From NCBI RefSeq assembly GCF_014108865.1, contig NZ_CP053928.1:2232001-2296000 (forward strand): DNA of 64,000 nucleotides, given 5' to 3'. Source of the stretch: Nocardioides sp. WS12 (GTDB lineage: Bacteria > Actinomycetota > Actinomycetes > Propionibacteriales > Nocardioidaceae). The notes beneath the pieces were generated by a model. That model saw only the letters and a list, made by a program, of their open reading frames with translations, ran no database searches and was not told the DNA's origin. Within the stretch, counting starts at the first letter, position 1; every line of letters starts with the position of its first letter. Positions 17,004 through 24,470 of this stretch are shown piece by piece. A program made the position numbers and the translations under genes.

Positions 17004-18298
17004 CGTGCCTCGAACACGCGGCGCACGTGGTCGTTGGCGAAACGGCCGTCCGGGTCGAGCTTGCCCCGGAGGTTCTGGAAGCGCTCCCACTCGGGGTAGA
17101 GACGCGAGAGCGTGGTCGCGTCGAGACCGTGTCGCTTGCCCCAGTGGGGACGGCCGTCGTACGCCGCGGCGATCCGCTCGGCCTCGGCGAAGAAGCCCCG
17201 CCAGGCCATGCCCTGGTACATGTGCAAGGCGATGTAGGCGGTCTCGCGTCCGTAGGCCGGGCTGAGGTACGACGCCTCGTCCCCGGCGACGAAGCGAACC
17301 TCGATCGGGAAGTTCACGGCAAGGTCCTGGCGCTCAACGAGTGCGCGGATGTCCTCGACCATCGATCGGCAGGCCTCCCGCGGAACGGCCCACTCCGTCT
17401 CGTTGAAGCGGATCGAACGGGTGTTGGCGAAGACCCGGTGGCTCCGGTCGACGCGGGTCGACGACGGCAGCAGCTTCGTGATCGCGCGATTGAGCTGCGG
17501 GATTCGCTGCGGCTGTCGCCGCCCCAGCCGGCAGACCAGGTCGAGCACGTTGTTCTCGACGAGCGTTCCCTTGACGTAGCTCGCGAAGCGGTTCTCCGGC
17601 TTCTCCGGCTCGTCCGTGCGGTTGTTGGCGCGGGTCAGCGCGGTGTCCGTGAACGGGAACCAGAAGAACTCGAAGTGGTCGTTGCTGTCGACCAGGTCGT
17701 CGAGGTCGGTGAGCACCTCGGTCAGGGCGAGGGGACGGTCCTCGGATTGGAGGTTGAAGGCGGGTACGACGCGCAGCGTGTAGGCCGTGATCACCCCGAG
17801 CGAGCCGAGGCTGAGACGTGCCGCGGCGAGCAGTTCGGACTCGGCAGCCGAGACCTCGAGCACCGTACCGTCGGCGGTGACGAGCTGCAGCGACTCGACG
17901 AACGTGGCGAGGTTGCCGAGCAACCGACCGGTGCCGTGGGTGCCCGTCGAGATCGCGCCGGCGACGCTCTGGGAGTCGATGTCACCGAGGTTGGCGAGCG
18001 CCAGGCCCTCGAGGTCGAGCAGCCGGTTGAGCTCGTGGAGCCGGGTGCCGGCCGCAACCCGCACCAGTCCGGCGTCCGCATCCACGTGCAGCAGGCCGGT
18101 GAGGCCGTCGAGCGTCATCAGGGATCCGTCGGTGCAGACGATGTCGCCGAAGGAGTGACCGGCACCCACCACCCGGATCGTGCGCCCGTCCTCACCGGCA
18201 CGCCGCACGGCGCCGACGACCTCGTCCACGGTCGCTGGCTGCTCGAGTACGGCGGGCGTGCAGTGTTCGTCGCCCGCCCAGTTCGTCCAGGTGTCCAT
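17000..18298 (-). CDS. FAD-linked oxidase, D-arabinono-1,4-lactone oxidase type
   Basis: A 432-residue VAO-family flavoprotein. The N-terminal FAD-binding half carries VVGAGHSFGDIVCTDG, where His in GHSF is the usual covalent FAD site of aldonolactone and alditol oxidases. Further on are SVAGAISTGTHGTG and the C-terminal HWGKRHG, both typical of the ALO/gulonolactone oxidase domain. It oxidises a sugar lactone, alditol or similar alcohol with O2; the substrate is unknown. A minus-strand TAGCGT lies 7 nt before the ATG with no Shine-Dalgarno. Operator copy C sits just upstream, placing it under the local regulator. Confidence 0.85.
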   Translation of the reverse strand: MDTWTNWAGDEHCTPAVLEQPATVDEVVGAVRRAGEDGRTIRVVGAGHSFGDIVCTDGSLMTLDGLTGLLHVDADAGLVRVAAGTRLHELNRLLDLEGLALANLGDIDSQSVAGAISTGTHGTGRLLGNLATFVESLQLVTADGTVLEVSAAESELLAAARLSLGSLGVITAYTLRVVPAFNLQSEDRPLALTEVLTDLDDLVDSNDHFEFFWFPFTDTALTRANNRTDEPEKPENRFASYVKGTLVENNVLDLVCRLGRRQPQRIPQLNRAITKLLPSSTRVDRSHRVFANTRSIRFNETEWAVPREACRSMVEDIRALVERQDLAVNFPIEVRFVAGDEASYLSPAYGRETAYIALHMYQGMAWRGFFAEAERIAAAYDGRPHWGKRHGLDATTLSRLYPEWERFQNLRGKLDPDGRFANDHVRRVFEAR

Positions 18299-18330
18299 AC
18301 GAACGACGCTAGGTGTCGTCGTACGGCGGC

Positions 18331-18377
18331 GTGAAACACCCGTTCCGAGCGGGATTCACCGGTCCGGCTTGTGGATC
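18331..18377 (-). promoter_or_regulatory. Dyad operator copy C, upstream of the oxidase operon
   Basis: On the minus strand the arms are GGGATCCAC and GTGAATCCC with an 11-nt spacer (8 of 9 positions symmetric), followed by GGTGTTTCAC. It lies 32 nt before the oxidase start and about 20 nt upstream of its TAGCGT hexamer (18306-18311), so it would cover the -35 region. Confidence 0.62.
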
Positions 18378-18392
18378 CCGTGACCCCTGGAT

Positions 18393-18421
18393 TTGGTTGG
18401 CCTTGAGTGATGCCCTAACGT
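18393..18421 (+). promoter_or_regulatory. Probable promoter of the initiator tRNA
   Basis: TTGGTT (18393-18398) and TAACGT (18416-18421) are separated by 17 nt, and the predicted transcription start is about 6 nt before the tRNA. This is a match to the sigma-70-type consensus by eye only. Confidence 0.45.
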
Positions 18422-18433
18422 TGTGTTCACCGA

Positions 18434-18507
18434 CGCGGGGTGGAGCAGCTCGGTAGCTCGCTGGGCTCATAACCCAGAGGTCGCAGGTTCAAATCCTGCC
18501 CCCGCTA
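18434..18507 (+). tRNA. Initiator tRNA-fMet (CAT anticodon)
   Basis: This 74-nt sequence folds as a cloverleaf closely matching Escherichia coli tRNA-fMet. The acceptor begins CGCGGGG, and position 1 (C) faces T72, the unpaired first position that marks initiator tRNAs. The D-arm is GGAGCAGCTCGGTAGCTC. The anticodon stem is CTGGG-CTCATAA-CCCAG with three G:C pairs, again initiator-specific. The T-loop is GGTTCAAATCC. The 3' CCA is not encoded; the gene ends at discriminator A18507. A strong terminator follows 8 nt later, so it is transcribed alone. Confidence 0.95.
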
Positions 18508-18515
18508 CAAAAAAG

Positions 18516-18549
18516 TTCAGGCCCAGGATCTTCGGATCTTGGGCCTGAA
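18516..18549 (+). terminator. tRNA terminator hairpin
   Basis: A 15-bp stem, TTCAGGCCCAGGATC (18516-18530) against GATCTTGGGCCTGAA (18535-18549), is closed by a TTCG tetraloop with one G:U pair. It starts 8 nt after the tRNA. There is no long T-run. It may also serve the converging CBM2 gene. Confidence 0.85.
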
Positions 18550-18607
18550 TGCATTTCGGGTCAACGCCAACGTGATGATCCTCGGTGTCGGGAGACCTCG
18601 CACGCCG

Positions 18608-19609
18608 TCAGCAGGGAGCCCCGTCGATCCGACAGTTGGCGGGGCGCGACGTGCCGAGGGCCTCGAACCCGACGGTCACGAAGCTGCCGGCAGGAATCGA
18701 CTCCGTGCCGGTGACGGCCGTGGCGGTGACCCGGGTCCCGGCGCGCGTGAGGGCGGCGTTCCAGTGGTGGACGATCTCCACCGCCTGCGACAACTCGAAT
18801 TCCAGCACCCAGTCCGTGATCGGATGGTTCGTCGGGTTGCGCAGCGTGAACTGGCCGACGTACCCGGAGTCCCAGTCCGACGTCGTGGTGAACGTGACGA
18901 CCAGCCTGCTCACGCCGGGAGTCGGTGAAGGCTCCGCCGTGGGTGACGCCGTGTCGCCGGTCTTCGTGGGCGACGGGGACGGCCTCGGCGAGCTGCTCGC
19001 GTCCGGGCCGGTCGACGCCGGATGGGTCGGTTCGATGGACGGTGCACCGGGAGTCGACTCGGGGTCCGGCCCGGGTGTCCCGGTCCCAGGGGCAGATGCA
19101 CAGGGGACGCCGGCCACGTCGTAGCTGACCCGCACCGAGTCGAGGGACCCTTGCGTCGCAATGATCCGGAGAACGCCTTCCCGCGTTGCCAACACCGACT
19201 CCGGCGGGATCCGCAGCACCAGTGCGTCGTCGTCGATCCTCGTCGTGAAGGCAGCCGCAGAGCGAGAGCCGACGCACTCCCGACCCGGACTCTGCGCGCC
19301 GTAGACCACCTCAGCGCGGATGCCGTGCTCCGCGAGACCATCCGTCACGCCGCCCGCATCCTCCAGGCGATTGATCGTCAGGACCACCCCGCCGTCCGCG
19401 GACTGCTCGATGGCGAAGGCCGGAGATCCGAGCGACACCGTCATCGCGGCCACCACCGCGGCGGCGAGCACCCCTGCCCCAGCCACAGCCCGTCGTAGCC
19501 GCGACTTCCGGCGCCTGCCGCGGTCCTGGATCTCGCCCCGAAGGTGCAGCATGAGCTGGCGATCGAAGGCGTCGAGGGCTGGCAGTCGACTCATGTCGTT
19601 GTCGGTCAC
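18608..19609 (-). CDS. Anti-sigma-like single-TM protein with extracellular CBM2 domain
   Basis: A 333-residue protein from GTG 19609, with GGAGG 6 nt upstream and the sigma gene ending one base before. Residues 1-36 are cytoplasmic and charged (LDAFDRQLMLHLRGEIQDRGRRRKSRLRR). Residues 38-60 form one membrane segment. Next come an extracytoplasmic domain of unknown type (to about 165) and a Pro/Ser/Thr-rich linker (165-235). Residues about 235-333 are a carbohydrate-binding module family 2: WDSGYVGQFTLRNPTNHPITDWVLEF, then HHWNAALTRAGTRVT and a terminal CRIDGAPC. The pairing with a sigma factor and the topology resemble RsgI-type carbohydrate sensors. The anti-sigma activity is inferred, because no canonical zinc anti-sigma motif is visible. 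Confidence 0.75.
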   Translation of the reverse strand: MTDNDMSRLPALDAFDRQLMLHLRGEIQDRGRRRKSRLRRAVAGAGVLAAAVVAAMTVSLGSPAFAIEQSADGGVVLTINRLEDAGGVTDGLAEHGIRAEVVYGAQSPGRECVGSRSAAAFTTRIDDDALVLRIPPESVLATREGVLRIIATQGSLDSVRVSYDVAGVPCASAPGTGTPGPDPESTPGAPSIEPTHPASTGPDASSSPRPSPSPTKTGDTASPTAEPSPTPGVSRLVVTFTTTSDWDSGYVGQFTLRNPTNHPITDWVLEFELSQAVEIVHHWNAALTRAGTRVTATAVTGTESIPAGSFVTVGFEALGTSRPANCRIDGAPC

Positions 19610-19610
19610 T

Positions 19611-20231
19611 TCATGCCTCCGTCGCCCGGGAGGAGTTTGCCGTGGGTTCGTCGTCAAGAAGGAAAGGGTTGTCGAGTTCCCGCTGGAGCCTCGCCCGACT
19701 GCGGTGCAACCGGACGCGCGCGTTCCCTGGTTTCATCTCGAGCACTGCAGCCGCCTCGACCACCGAGCACCCGTCGACGGCGACCAACTCCATCAGCCTC
19801 CGGTCCTTCGGTGAGAGGACGTCGAGTGCGGTGTACAGATCACGCGCCGCCCGTTCCGACTCCACCCGCTCCAGGATCTGCAGCGCGCTGGTCTCGTCGA
19901 GCAGCCGGCGACCCTGGATCTTCGACTCGGCCCGGAACCGGCGGGCGCGGCGGCGCGAGGAGTCGGCCACCAGATTGCGGGCAATGCCGTAGAGCCAGGC
20001 GATGGGCCGCCCGGCCTCCGGCCGGTAGCGATGGGCGTGCTTGATCACGGCGACAAAGAGGTCCGCGGTGAGGTCCGCGATCTCATGCGGGTCGGCGGTG
20101 CGACGCGCGAAGAATCGCTTCATGTCCTCGTTGTGCTCACGGTAGAAGAGGTCCATCAGGTCTGCGTCGCTCCCGACGAGCGGCACCTGTTCGTCGTTCA
20201 GGAGGCGACCAGGTCGGTCGTCCAGGGTCAC
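19611..20231 (-). CDS. ECF-like RNA polymerase sigma factor
   Basis: About 206 residues. Region 2 (about 23-92) contains DLTADLFVAVIKHAHRYRPEAGRPIAWLYGIARNLVAD, and region 4 (about 125-180) contains LDVLSPKDRRLMELVAVDGCSVVEAAAVLEMKPGNARVRLHRSR. The open frame extends upstream to 20327, but a promoter-like TTGTCA-N18-GACAAT (20298-20327) would put the transcript start downstream of those codons. GTG 20231 (VTLDDRPGRLL) is therefore preferred, though its ribosome site is weak; ATG 20318 is the alternative. It is coupled to the CBM2 protein, so its activity is probably set by that membrane partner. Confidence 0.82.
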   Translation of the reverse strand: MTLDDRPGRLLNDEQVPLVGSDADLMDLFYREHNEDMKRFFARRTADPHEIADLTADLFVAVIKHAHRYRPEAGRPIAWLYGIARNLVADSSRRRARRFRAESKIQGRRLLDETSALQILERVESERAARDLYTALDVLSPKDRRLMELVAVDGCSVVEAAAVLEMKPGNARVRLHRSRARLQRELDNPFLLDDEPTANSSRATEA

Positions 20232-20297
20232 CCTCGCCTCAGCTCCCCGTAGCCCGCCTTGTCGGTGCCTGCCCGGGACGTGGGCAGGGTCGCCCGG

Positions 20298-20327
20298 ATT
20301 GTCGCCAATGATCACCATGCGTGACAA
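20298..20327 (-). promoter_or_regulatory. Probable promoter of the sigma/anti-sigma unit
   Basis: The minus strand carries TTGTCA (20327-20322), an 18-nt spacer and GACAAT (20303-20298), close to the sigma-70 consensus. It lies directly after the upstream membrane-protein stop at 20331, so the sigma unit can be transcribed apart from the LPMO unit. Confidence 0.4.
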
Positions 20328-20330
20328 ACC

Positions 20331-20921
20331 TCAGGCCGTACTGCCATAGCCAATGAGGGCGGCCGTCCACCACCCTGCCTGGGAGATGAGCGCCGCTGCC
20401 GCCGCACGGCGCAGGACGGACGGGCCGATGGTGTCGGCTCCCTCGAGGGCGTGGCGCAACGTGTGTGCGTGCAGGCCGTTGAGGCCCACGACCAGGACGA
20501 TGACGAGTTTCACCCGGGTCCAGGTGGCTTCGACGTCGGGATCGAGGAAACTCCCCGAGAGAACCAGCCCGGCGAGGCCGACCCAGATCAGGCCATGGGC
20601 GCCAGAGATGACGTTGAGGACGTCGCCCAGGCTCCGTTGCCTCAGCAGCCATTGGGCGCCGAACCAGTCGACGGTGATCACCGCTCCGAACCCGACGACC
20701 AACGACGCCAGGTGGACGAACAGCGCGCAGTGCTGCACGACCGGGCCAGTCTGGAGGTGCTGTGAAGTCCAGATCGCTGCCGCCCACCCGGCCGTGATCA
20801 CGGCGGCAGCGACGCCGTAGGGGACGACTCCTGCTGGGGCCGCGAGGTGACGACCAGCGACATGCGCCCCGGATCTCCGACGAGGGCCGCGCAGCAGGTC
20901 CGGCCGATGCGCCTGCGGCAC
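20331..20921 (-). CDS. Polytopic membrane protein, possibly CopD-like
   Basis: About 196 residues with five predicted membrane segments, including VVPYGVAAAVITAGWAAAIW, FVHLASLVVGFGAVITVDWF, GLIWVGLAGLVLSGSFL and VKLVIVLVVGLNGL. Several His residues sit near membrane borders (HCALFVHLA, AHGLIW, GLHAHTLRHAL). The layout recalls small CopD/DUF2269-type proteins, but I cannot assign the family. The start is uncertain: GTG 20921 is used because upstream codons overlap the LPMO stop. Being downstream of a copper enzyme and upstream of the sigma gene, a copper or redox role in the locus is a reasonable guess only. Confidence 0.6.
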   Translation of the reverse strand: MPQAHRPDLLRGPRRRSGAHVAGRHLAAPAGVVPYGVAAAVITAGWAAAIWTSQHLQTGPVVQHCALFVHLASLVVGFGAVITVDWFGAQWLLRQRSLGDVLNVISGAHGLIWVGLAGLVLSGSFLDPDVEATWTRVKLVIVLVVGLNGLHAHTLRHALEGADTIGPSVLRRAAAAALISQAGWWTAALIGYGSTA

Positions 20922-20950
20922 CGACCGGACCCGTCCTGCGCGTCCCTCCG

Positions 20951-22615
20951 CTAGCGGCGGAACCACAGGGACGGCGCGTTGATCCAGTTTGGGTCGCCGT
21001 TCCCGGTGTGCGACTGAACTGCCTGGTAGATCTGGCCCTGGTAGGTGACCAGATCACCCTTGGCGTAGGTGCCGCGCGGGTTCCACGTCGCCGGGGTGGC
21101 GGCGCCTGGAGTGATCACGTGCAGGACGTCGCTGTCGGTGACGTTCCACGCGGCGTCGACCGCTGACACCAGGTAGTGGTAGCGGGTGTCGGCGTCCGGG
21201 CCCGAGTCAGTGAATCTCGTTTGCGTGGTGGTCCCGACCTTCGTCCGGGGCGCACCGTGCTCGATGAAGCGATAGACGTCGTAGCGAGCCACGCCGACGT
21301 TGTCACTCGACGCTCGCCAGCTGAGCGCGACCTGGGTCGCGGTCGTGAGGGTGGCCGCCAGGCCGGTGGGCTTCGACGGAGCTTCCCGGTCACCCGTGGG
21401 ATCGGGGTCGGATGCCTTCGGGGTGGTCACCGTGACCGTGTTGCTCGGCGCTGATGCGTTCCCGGCGGCGTCGAGGGCGCGCACGGTGTAACCGTAGGTG
21501 CGTTCACCGGCAAGGCTCTGGTCCACGTAGGTGCTGGTGCCGGACCCCGTACTGAGGATCCTCGACCCGTTGCGGAACAGTTCGTATCCGGTCACTCCCG
21601 TGTCGTCGGTCGAGCCCTCCCAGTGGACCTTCACGCTGGTCGAGGTGAGGTCGTGCGCGTGCAGGACGGGAGCGACTGGTGGCGCGGTGTCCTGGGCCGG
21701 AGCGGCCTTGGTCGTGACCGTGAGCGACGCGCTCCTGGCCGAGACGTTGCCGGCGGCGTCTGCAGCGCGGACCTCGTAGCGGTACGAGGTGTCGGGTTTG
21801 ACCGACGAGTCGGCGTAGCCGGCCGTGGTCGTCGTGGCGATCCTGGTGCCGTCGCGGAACACCTCGTAGCCGCTGACGGCCACGTCGTCCGAGGAGGGCG
21901 ACCAGGAGAGCGACACCGCCGACGACGTCGCCGACGCGCTGAGTCCGGTGGGCGTCGTGGGCACTTGAACGTCCGCCGGCGGGGCGGTGCCGCTCACGTC
22001 GAGATCAATGACGTTGTAGAACGCGTTCGCGGTGTCGGCGATGTCCCACACGGCGAGCAGTACGTGGTAGCCGGTGCGGTTCGCCGGGATCGTCACGGAG
22101 TGGGTCAAGTTGTTCGACGCCTTCGACCCGTCGTGGTCCACGGTCTTGATGAGCTCGAACCCCTTGCGGGCCAGGGGTGCGTTCTGATCCCATCCCGGAG
22201 TCGTGAGGTAGTACCGCCATTGCGACGTGGCGTGCGCGGCAGTGTAGGTCCAGGTGATCGCGATCGGGCCGGACCGGACCGGGTTCTTGGCCCACCTGGT
22301 GGACGACTGGGCGTCGAGGTTCCCGCCGAACTTGCCGCCCGCCGACGCGATCTGGCCGTCCGCGGGGCCTGCCGCGGGGAAGCCCTTCGGAGCCTCCAGG
22401 CTCTGCGGCTCGTACTGCACCGCGCCGCGGTCCGCGTTCGCCGACATGGCTGCCCGGGACGTCACTGCCCCACCCGCGACGTAGCCGTGGGCCCGGGCGG
22501 GTTCAGCGCCACCGAGGACCAGTAGCGATGCCACTACCGCGCTTGCCAGTGCCAGCGGCAGCGCCCTTCGCCACGGCTTCCGCTTCGAAGCAACGTGCTT
22601 CGACAATGCATCCAT
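20951..22615 (-). CDS. AA10 lytic polysaccharide monooxygenase with three FnIII domains and CBM5/12
   Basis: A 554-residue secreted copper enzyme. The ATG at 22615 has GGAGGAG 5 nt upstream. The signal peptide ends ...EPARA, exposing His43 as mature residue 1 (HGYVAGGAV). With His128 (TYTAAHATSQWRYY) it forms the histidine brace, and Phe199 (NAFYNVIDLDV) fits the axial position. The AA10 domain (43-210) is followed by three fibronectin III repeats (about 219-305, 312-400, 410-500) and a C-terminal CBM5/12 (about 510-554, AKGDLVTYQGQIYQAVQSH). Such enzymes cleave crystalline chitin or cellulose oxidatively; the CBM5/12 favours chitin. It probably belongs to the regulon of the adjacent sigma factor. 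Confidence 0.92.
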   Translation of the reverse strand: MDALSKHVASKRKPWRRALPLALASAVVASLLVLGGAEPARAHGYVAGGAVTSRAAMSANADRGAVQYEPQSLEAPKGFPAAGPADGQIASAGGKFGGNLDAQSSTRWAKNPVRSGPIAITWTYTAAHATSQWRYYLTTPGWDQNAPLARKGFELIKTVDHDGSKASNNLTHSVTIPANRTGYHVLLAVWDIADTANAFYNVIDLDVSGTAPPADVQVPTTPTGLSASATSSAVSLSWSPSSDDVAVSGYEVFRDGTRIATTTTAGYADSSVKPDTSYRYEVRAADAAGNVSARSASLTVTTKAAPAQDTAPPVAPVLHAHDLTSTSVKVHWEGSTDDTGVTGYELFRNGSRILSTGSGTSTYVDQSLAGERTYGYTVRALDAAGNASAPSNTVTVTTPKASDPDPTGDREAPSKPTGLAATLTTATQVALSWRASSDNVGVARYDVYRFIEHGAPRTKVGTTTQTRFTDSGPDADTRYHYLVSAVDAAWNVTDSDVLHVITPGAATPATWNPRGTYAKGDLVTYQGQIYQAVQSHTGNGDPNWINAPSLWFRR

Positions 22616-22676
22616 CTGTGCTCCTCCCGGACAGCCAGCCGCTGGAGAACCGAACGGCCGTCTGCCTCCCCTTGGT

Positions 22677-22702
22677 GCGGGCCGGTCGAAACGCCGGCCC
22701 GC
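22677..22702 (-). terminator. Hairpin after the GDSL hydrolase gene
   Basis: Perfect 9-bp arms GCGGGCCGG (22677-22685) and CCGGCCCGC (22694-22702) with an 8-nt loop. It lies 60 nt beyond the minus-strand GDSL stop and upstream of the LPMO, so it likely insulates the two. Confidence 0.55.
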
Positions 22703-22762
22703 TACTGGCACTTCGCCGATCGGGAGAGGAGCGTTACACCGGCTGGCGAGGAGCCGATGAGG

Positions 22763-23572
22763 TCACGGCGCGAGCATGGCGGCTGCTGGCTTGCCTGTGA
22801 TGCGGTCGCGGACTCGGTGCACGCCACGACGGGCAGCCCAGGGGCCGAGGTCCCGCACGCGCCGTGCGATCCATGGACCACCCTCCTTCGCGAGGATGCG
22901 GGCGGTTTCTCGCCGGGTGGCCACGGGTTGTCCGCACTGCCGGCTCGGCGGGCCGAAGGCGAGGCCCTCGGTGTTCAGCTCCCGCGCGGCCAGGCGCGCG
23001 AGGTGGCGGTGCCCGAGCTCGGAAGGGTGAAGGCGGTCAGCGGACCAGAACTCTCGGCGTGCGGTCATCGGGTCCGAGTCGAGATCGACGCGGATCAGGC
23101 CGAACCGGGCGTGCACTTCGTCATAGATCTCGTTGAGGACGGCGATCCGCCGGGCCATCGGCCGCGCGAGCCAGCGCGGCAGGCCGAGGACCTGCCCATG
23201 GTCGTGAAACCGGACCGTGATGATCACCGCTCCGGTGGCAGCCAGCGCGGCGGCACATTCGAGCAGCTCTTCGCGGATCCGGATCGGTTCCCAGGTCGAT
23301 TTCATCACGTCGTTCAGGCCAACGACGAGGGAAGCGATCACCGGCTGGTGGGCGACCGCGTCGGCCAGCTGCTCGCGTCGTACGTCGGGCACACCCGCAC
23401 CGGGCTTTGCGAGGTTGCAGAACGAGACGTGGTGGGTCTCGCCGATCGCGTCGGCCAGCAGCCGCGCCCAGCCGCGGCACTCACCGCCCACCCGGTCACC
23501 CAGGCCGTAGGTGGCGGAGTCTCCGAGCGCGACGAAGCGGATGTAGTCAGGAGTTGCCTGCTGCTGGGTCAT
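22763..23572 (-). CDS. SGNH/GDSL hydrolase (intracellular)
   Basis: A 269-residue esterase-like protein without a signal peptide. SGNH blocks are VALGDSATYGLGD (nucleophile Ser), VVGLNDVMKS (block III Asn) and SADRLHPSELGH (catalytic Asp/His). ATG 23572 is chosen because GAGGTGG precedes it; codons farther upstream do not look like protein. Substrates are acyl or acetyl esters in general, and nothing here specifies which. The C-terminal 60 residues are Arg-rich and poorly conserved. It is divergent from the KstR-type operator and SDR gene, and its own stop is followed by a hairpin. Confidence 0.82.
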   Translation of the reverse strand: MTQQQATPDYIRFVALGDSATYGLGDRVGGECRGWARLLADAIGETHHVSFCNLAKPGAGVPDVRREQLADAVAHQPVIASLVVGLNDVMKSTWEPIRIREELLECAAALAATGAVIITVRFHDHGQVLGLPRWLARPMARRIAVLNEIYDEVHARFGLIRVDLDSDPMTARREFWSADRLHPSELGHRHLARLAARELNTEGLAFGPPSRQCGQPVATRRETARILAKEGGPWIARRVRDLGPWAARRGVHRVRDRITGKPAAAMLAP

Positions 23573-23728
23573 GACGGCCACCTCATTGTGGGAAGTCAGT
23601 CCAGAGTCGCCCGATGCGTAGGTCCGGCACATCCGGAGTTCTACCCATTCGGCTACCCAGATCGCACCATCACGGGGAAGGGCCAATGGGACAGCGATCA
23701 GCTCCTTTCGGCCAGCAGGCGACAAGAA

Positions 23729-23744
23729 CTAGAACACGTTCTAG
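23729..23744 (+). promoter_or_regulatory. KstR-type operator overlapping the SDR promoter
   Basis: CTAGAACACGTTCTAG is a 7-bp-arm palindrome containing TAGAACACGTTCTA, a full match to the mycobacterial KstR site TnnAACnnGTTnnA, which controls cholesterol catabolism genes. Its right end overlaps TAGGGT (23742-23747), placed 7 nt before the ATG of the SDR gene, so a bound repressor would block initiation. Confidence 0.75.
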
Positions 23745-23754
23745 GGTGTGGCTC

Positions 23755-24465
23755 ATGCGTTTCACTGATCGTCGCGTCATCGTGACTGGAGCTGCCGGCG
23801 GCCTGGGCCGCGTCGTTGCCGAACTGTTCCGGGCCGAGGGGGCGCGGGTCGTGGCCACCGATGTCGTCGCGGCCGACGGGGTGGTGGGGTGTGACCTGAC
23901 CGACGATGCGGCACGCGACGCCTTCGTCGAGAGCTCGCTGGCCGAGCTCGGCGGGCTGGACGTCCTGTGCAATGTCGCCGGAATCCAGCAGTTCGCGGAG
24001 ATCGGGAAGCTGACCCCGGCGGGACTGCGCAAGCACTTTGACGTCAACGCGCTGGCGCCGCTGATGCTCACCCAGGCCTTCTCGGAGGCTCTGGTGGCGA
24101 GCAAGGGCAACGTGGTGTCCGTCGCCTCGATCTCGGCGGTGATGGGTCAGCCGTACAACGCGCAGTACTGCGCTTCGAAGGCGGCGCTGCTGCTGGGCAT
24201 GCGCGCACTCGCCGTCGAGCTGGGCACTCGCGGTGTCCGCGTGAACTGCGTGTCACCGGGTGGGATCGAGACCCCGATGATCCAGGCCGCCGCGGCCGGT
24301 CTGCCGGAGAACGTGAACTGGGAGCTGATCGCGAAGAGCCAGTCGGTCATCCCCGGTTTCATGCCGCCCGAGGACGTGGCCGAGGCACTGCTCTATCTCG
24401 CCTCCGAGGTCGCGCGCTCGGTGACCGGGGCCAACCTCGTGGTCGATCGCGGTGTCGTGTGGTGA
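23755..24465 (+). CDS. Short-chain dehydrogenase/reductase under a KstR-type site
   Basis: A 236-residue classical SDR: TGAAGGLGRVV (cofactor glycine motif, residues 11-21), CNVAGIQ (NAG-type motif), catalytic Ser in SVASIS and YNAQYCASK (Tyr-x-x-x-Lys). An acidic residue after the second strand (TDVVAADG) favours NAD(H). It oxidises or reduces a hydroxyl/keto group. The KstR-type operator suggests a steroid or related alicyclic substrate, but that is inference from regulation. The ATG is 7 nt after TAGGGT with no Shine-Dalgarno, so the mRNA is probably leaderless. It is followed at once by an LLM oxidoreductase. Confidence 0.88.
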   Translation: MRFTDRRVIVTGAAGGLGRVVAELFRAEGARVVATDVVAADGVVGCDLTDDAARDAFVESSLAELGGLDVLCNVAGIQQFAEIGKLTPAGLRKHFDVNALAPLMLTQAFSEALVASKGNVVSVASISAVMGQPYNAQYCASKAALLLGMRALAVELGTRGVRVNCVSPGGIETPMIQAAAAGLPENVNWELIAKSQSVIPGFMPPEDVAEALLYLASEVARSVTGANLVVDRGVVW

Positions 24466-24470
24466 GTTCC

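Noticed and set aside
18434..18550. tRNA-fMet as an integration site of a mobile island
   Set aside because: No integrase and no direct repeat of the tRNA 3' end was seen elsewhere in the window; a normal terminator follows the gene.
19611..20327. Sigma factor starting at TTG 20327 or ATG 20318
   Set aside because: These codons lie within or before a good promoter-like TTGTCA-N18-GACAAT and give a poorly structured N-terminus; kept only as an alternative.
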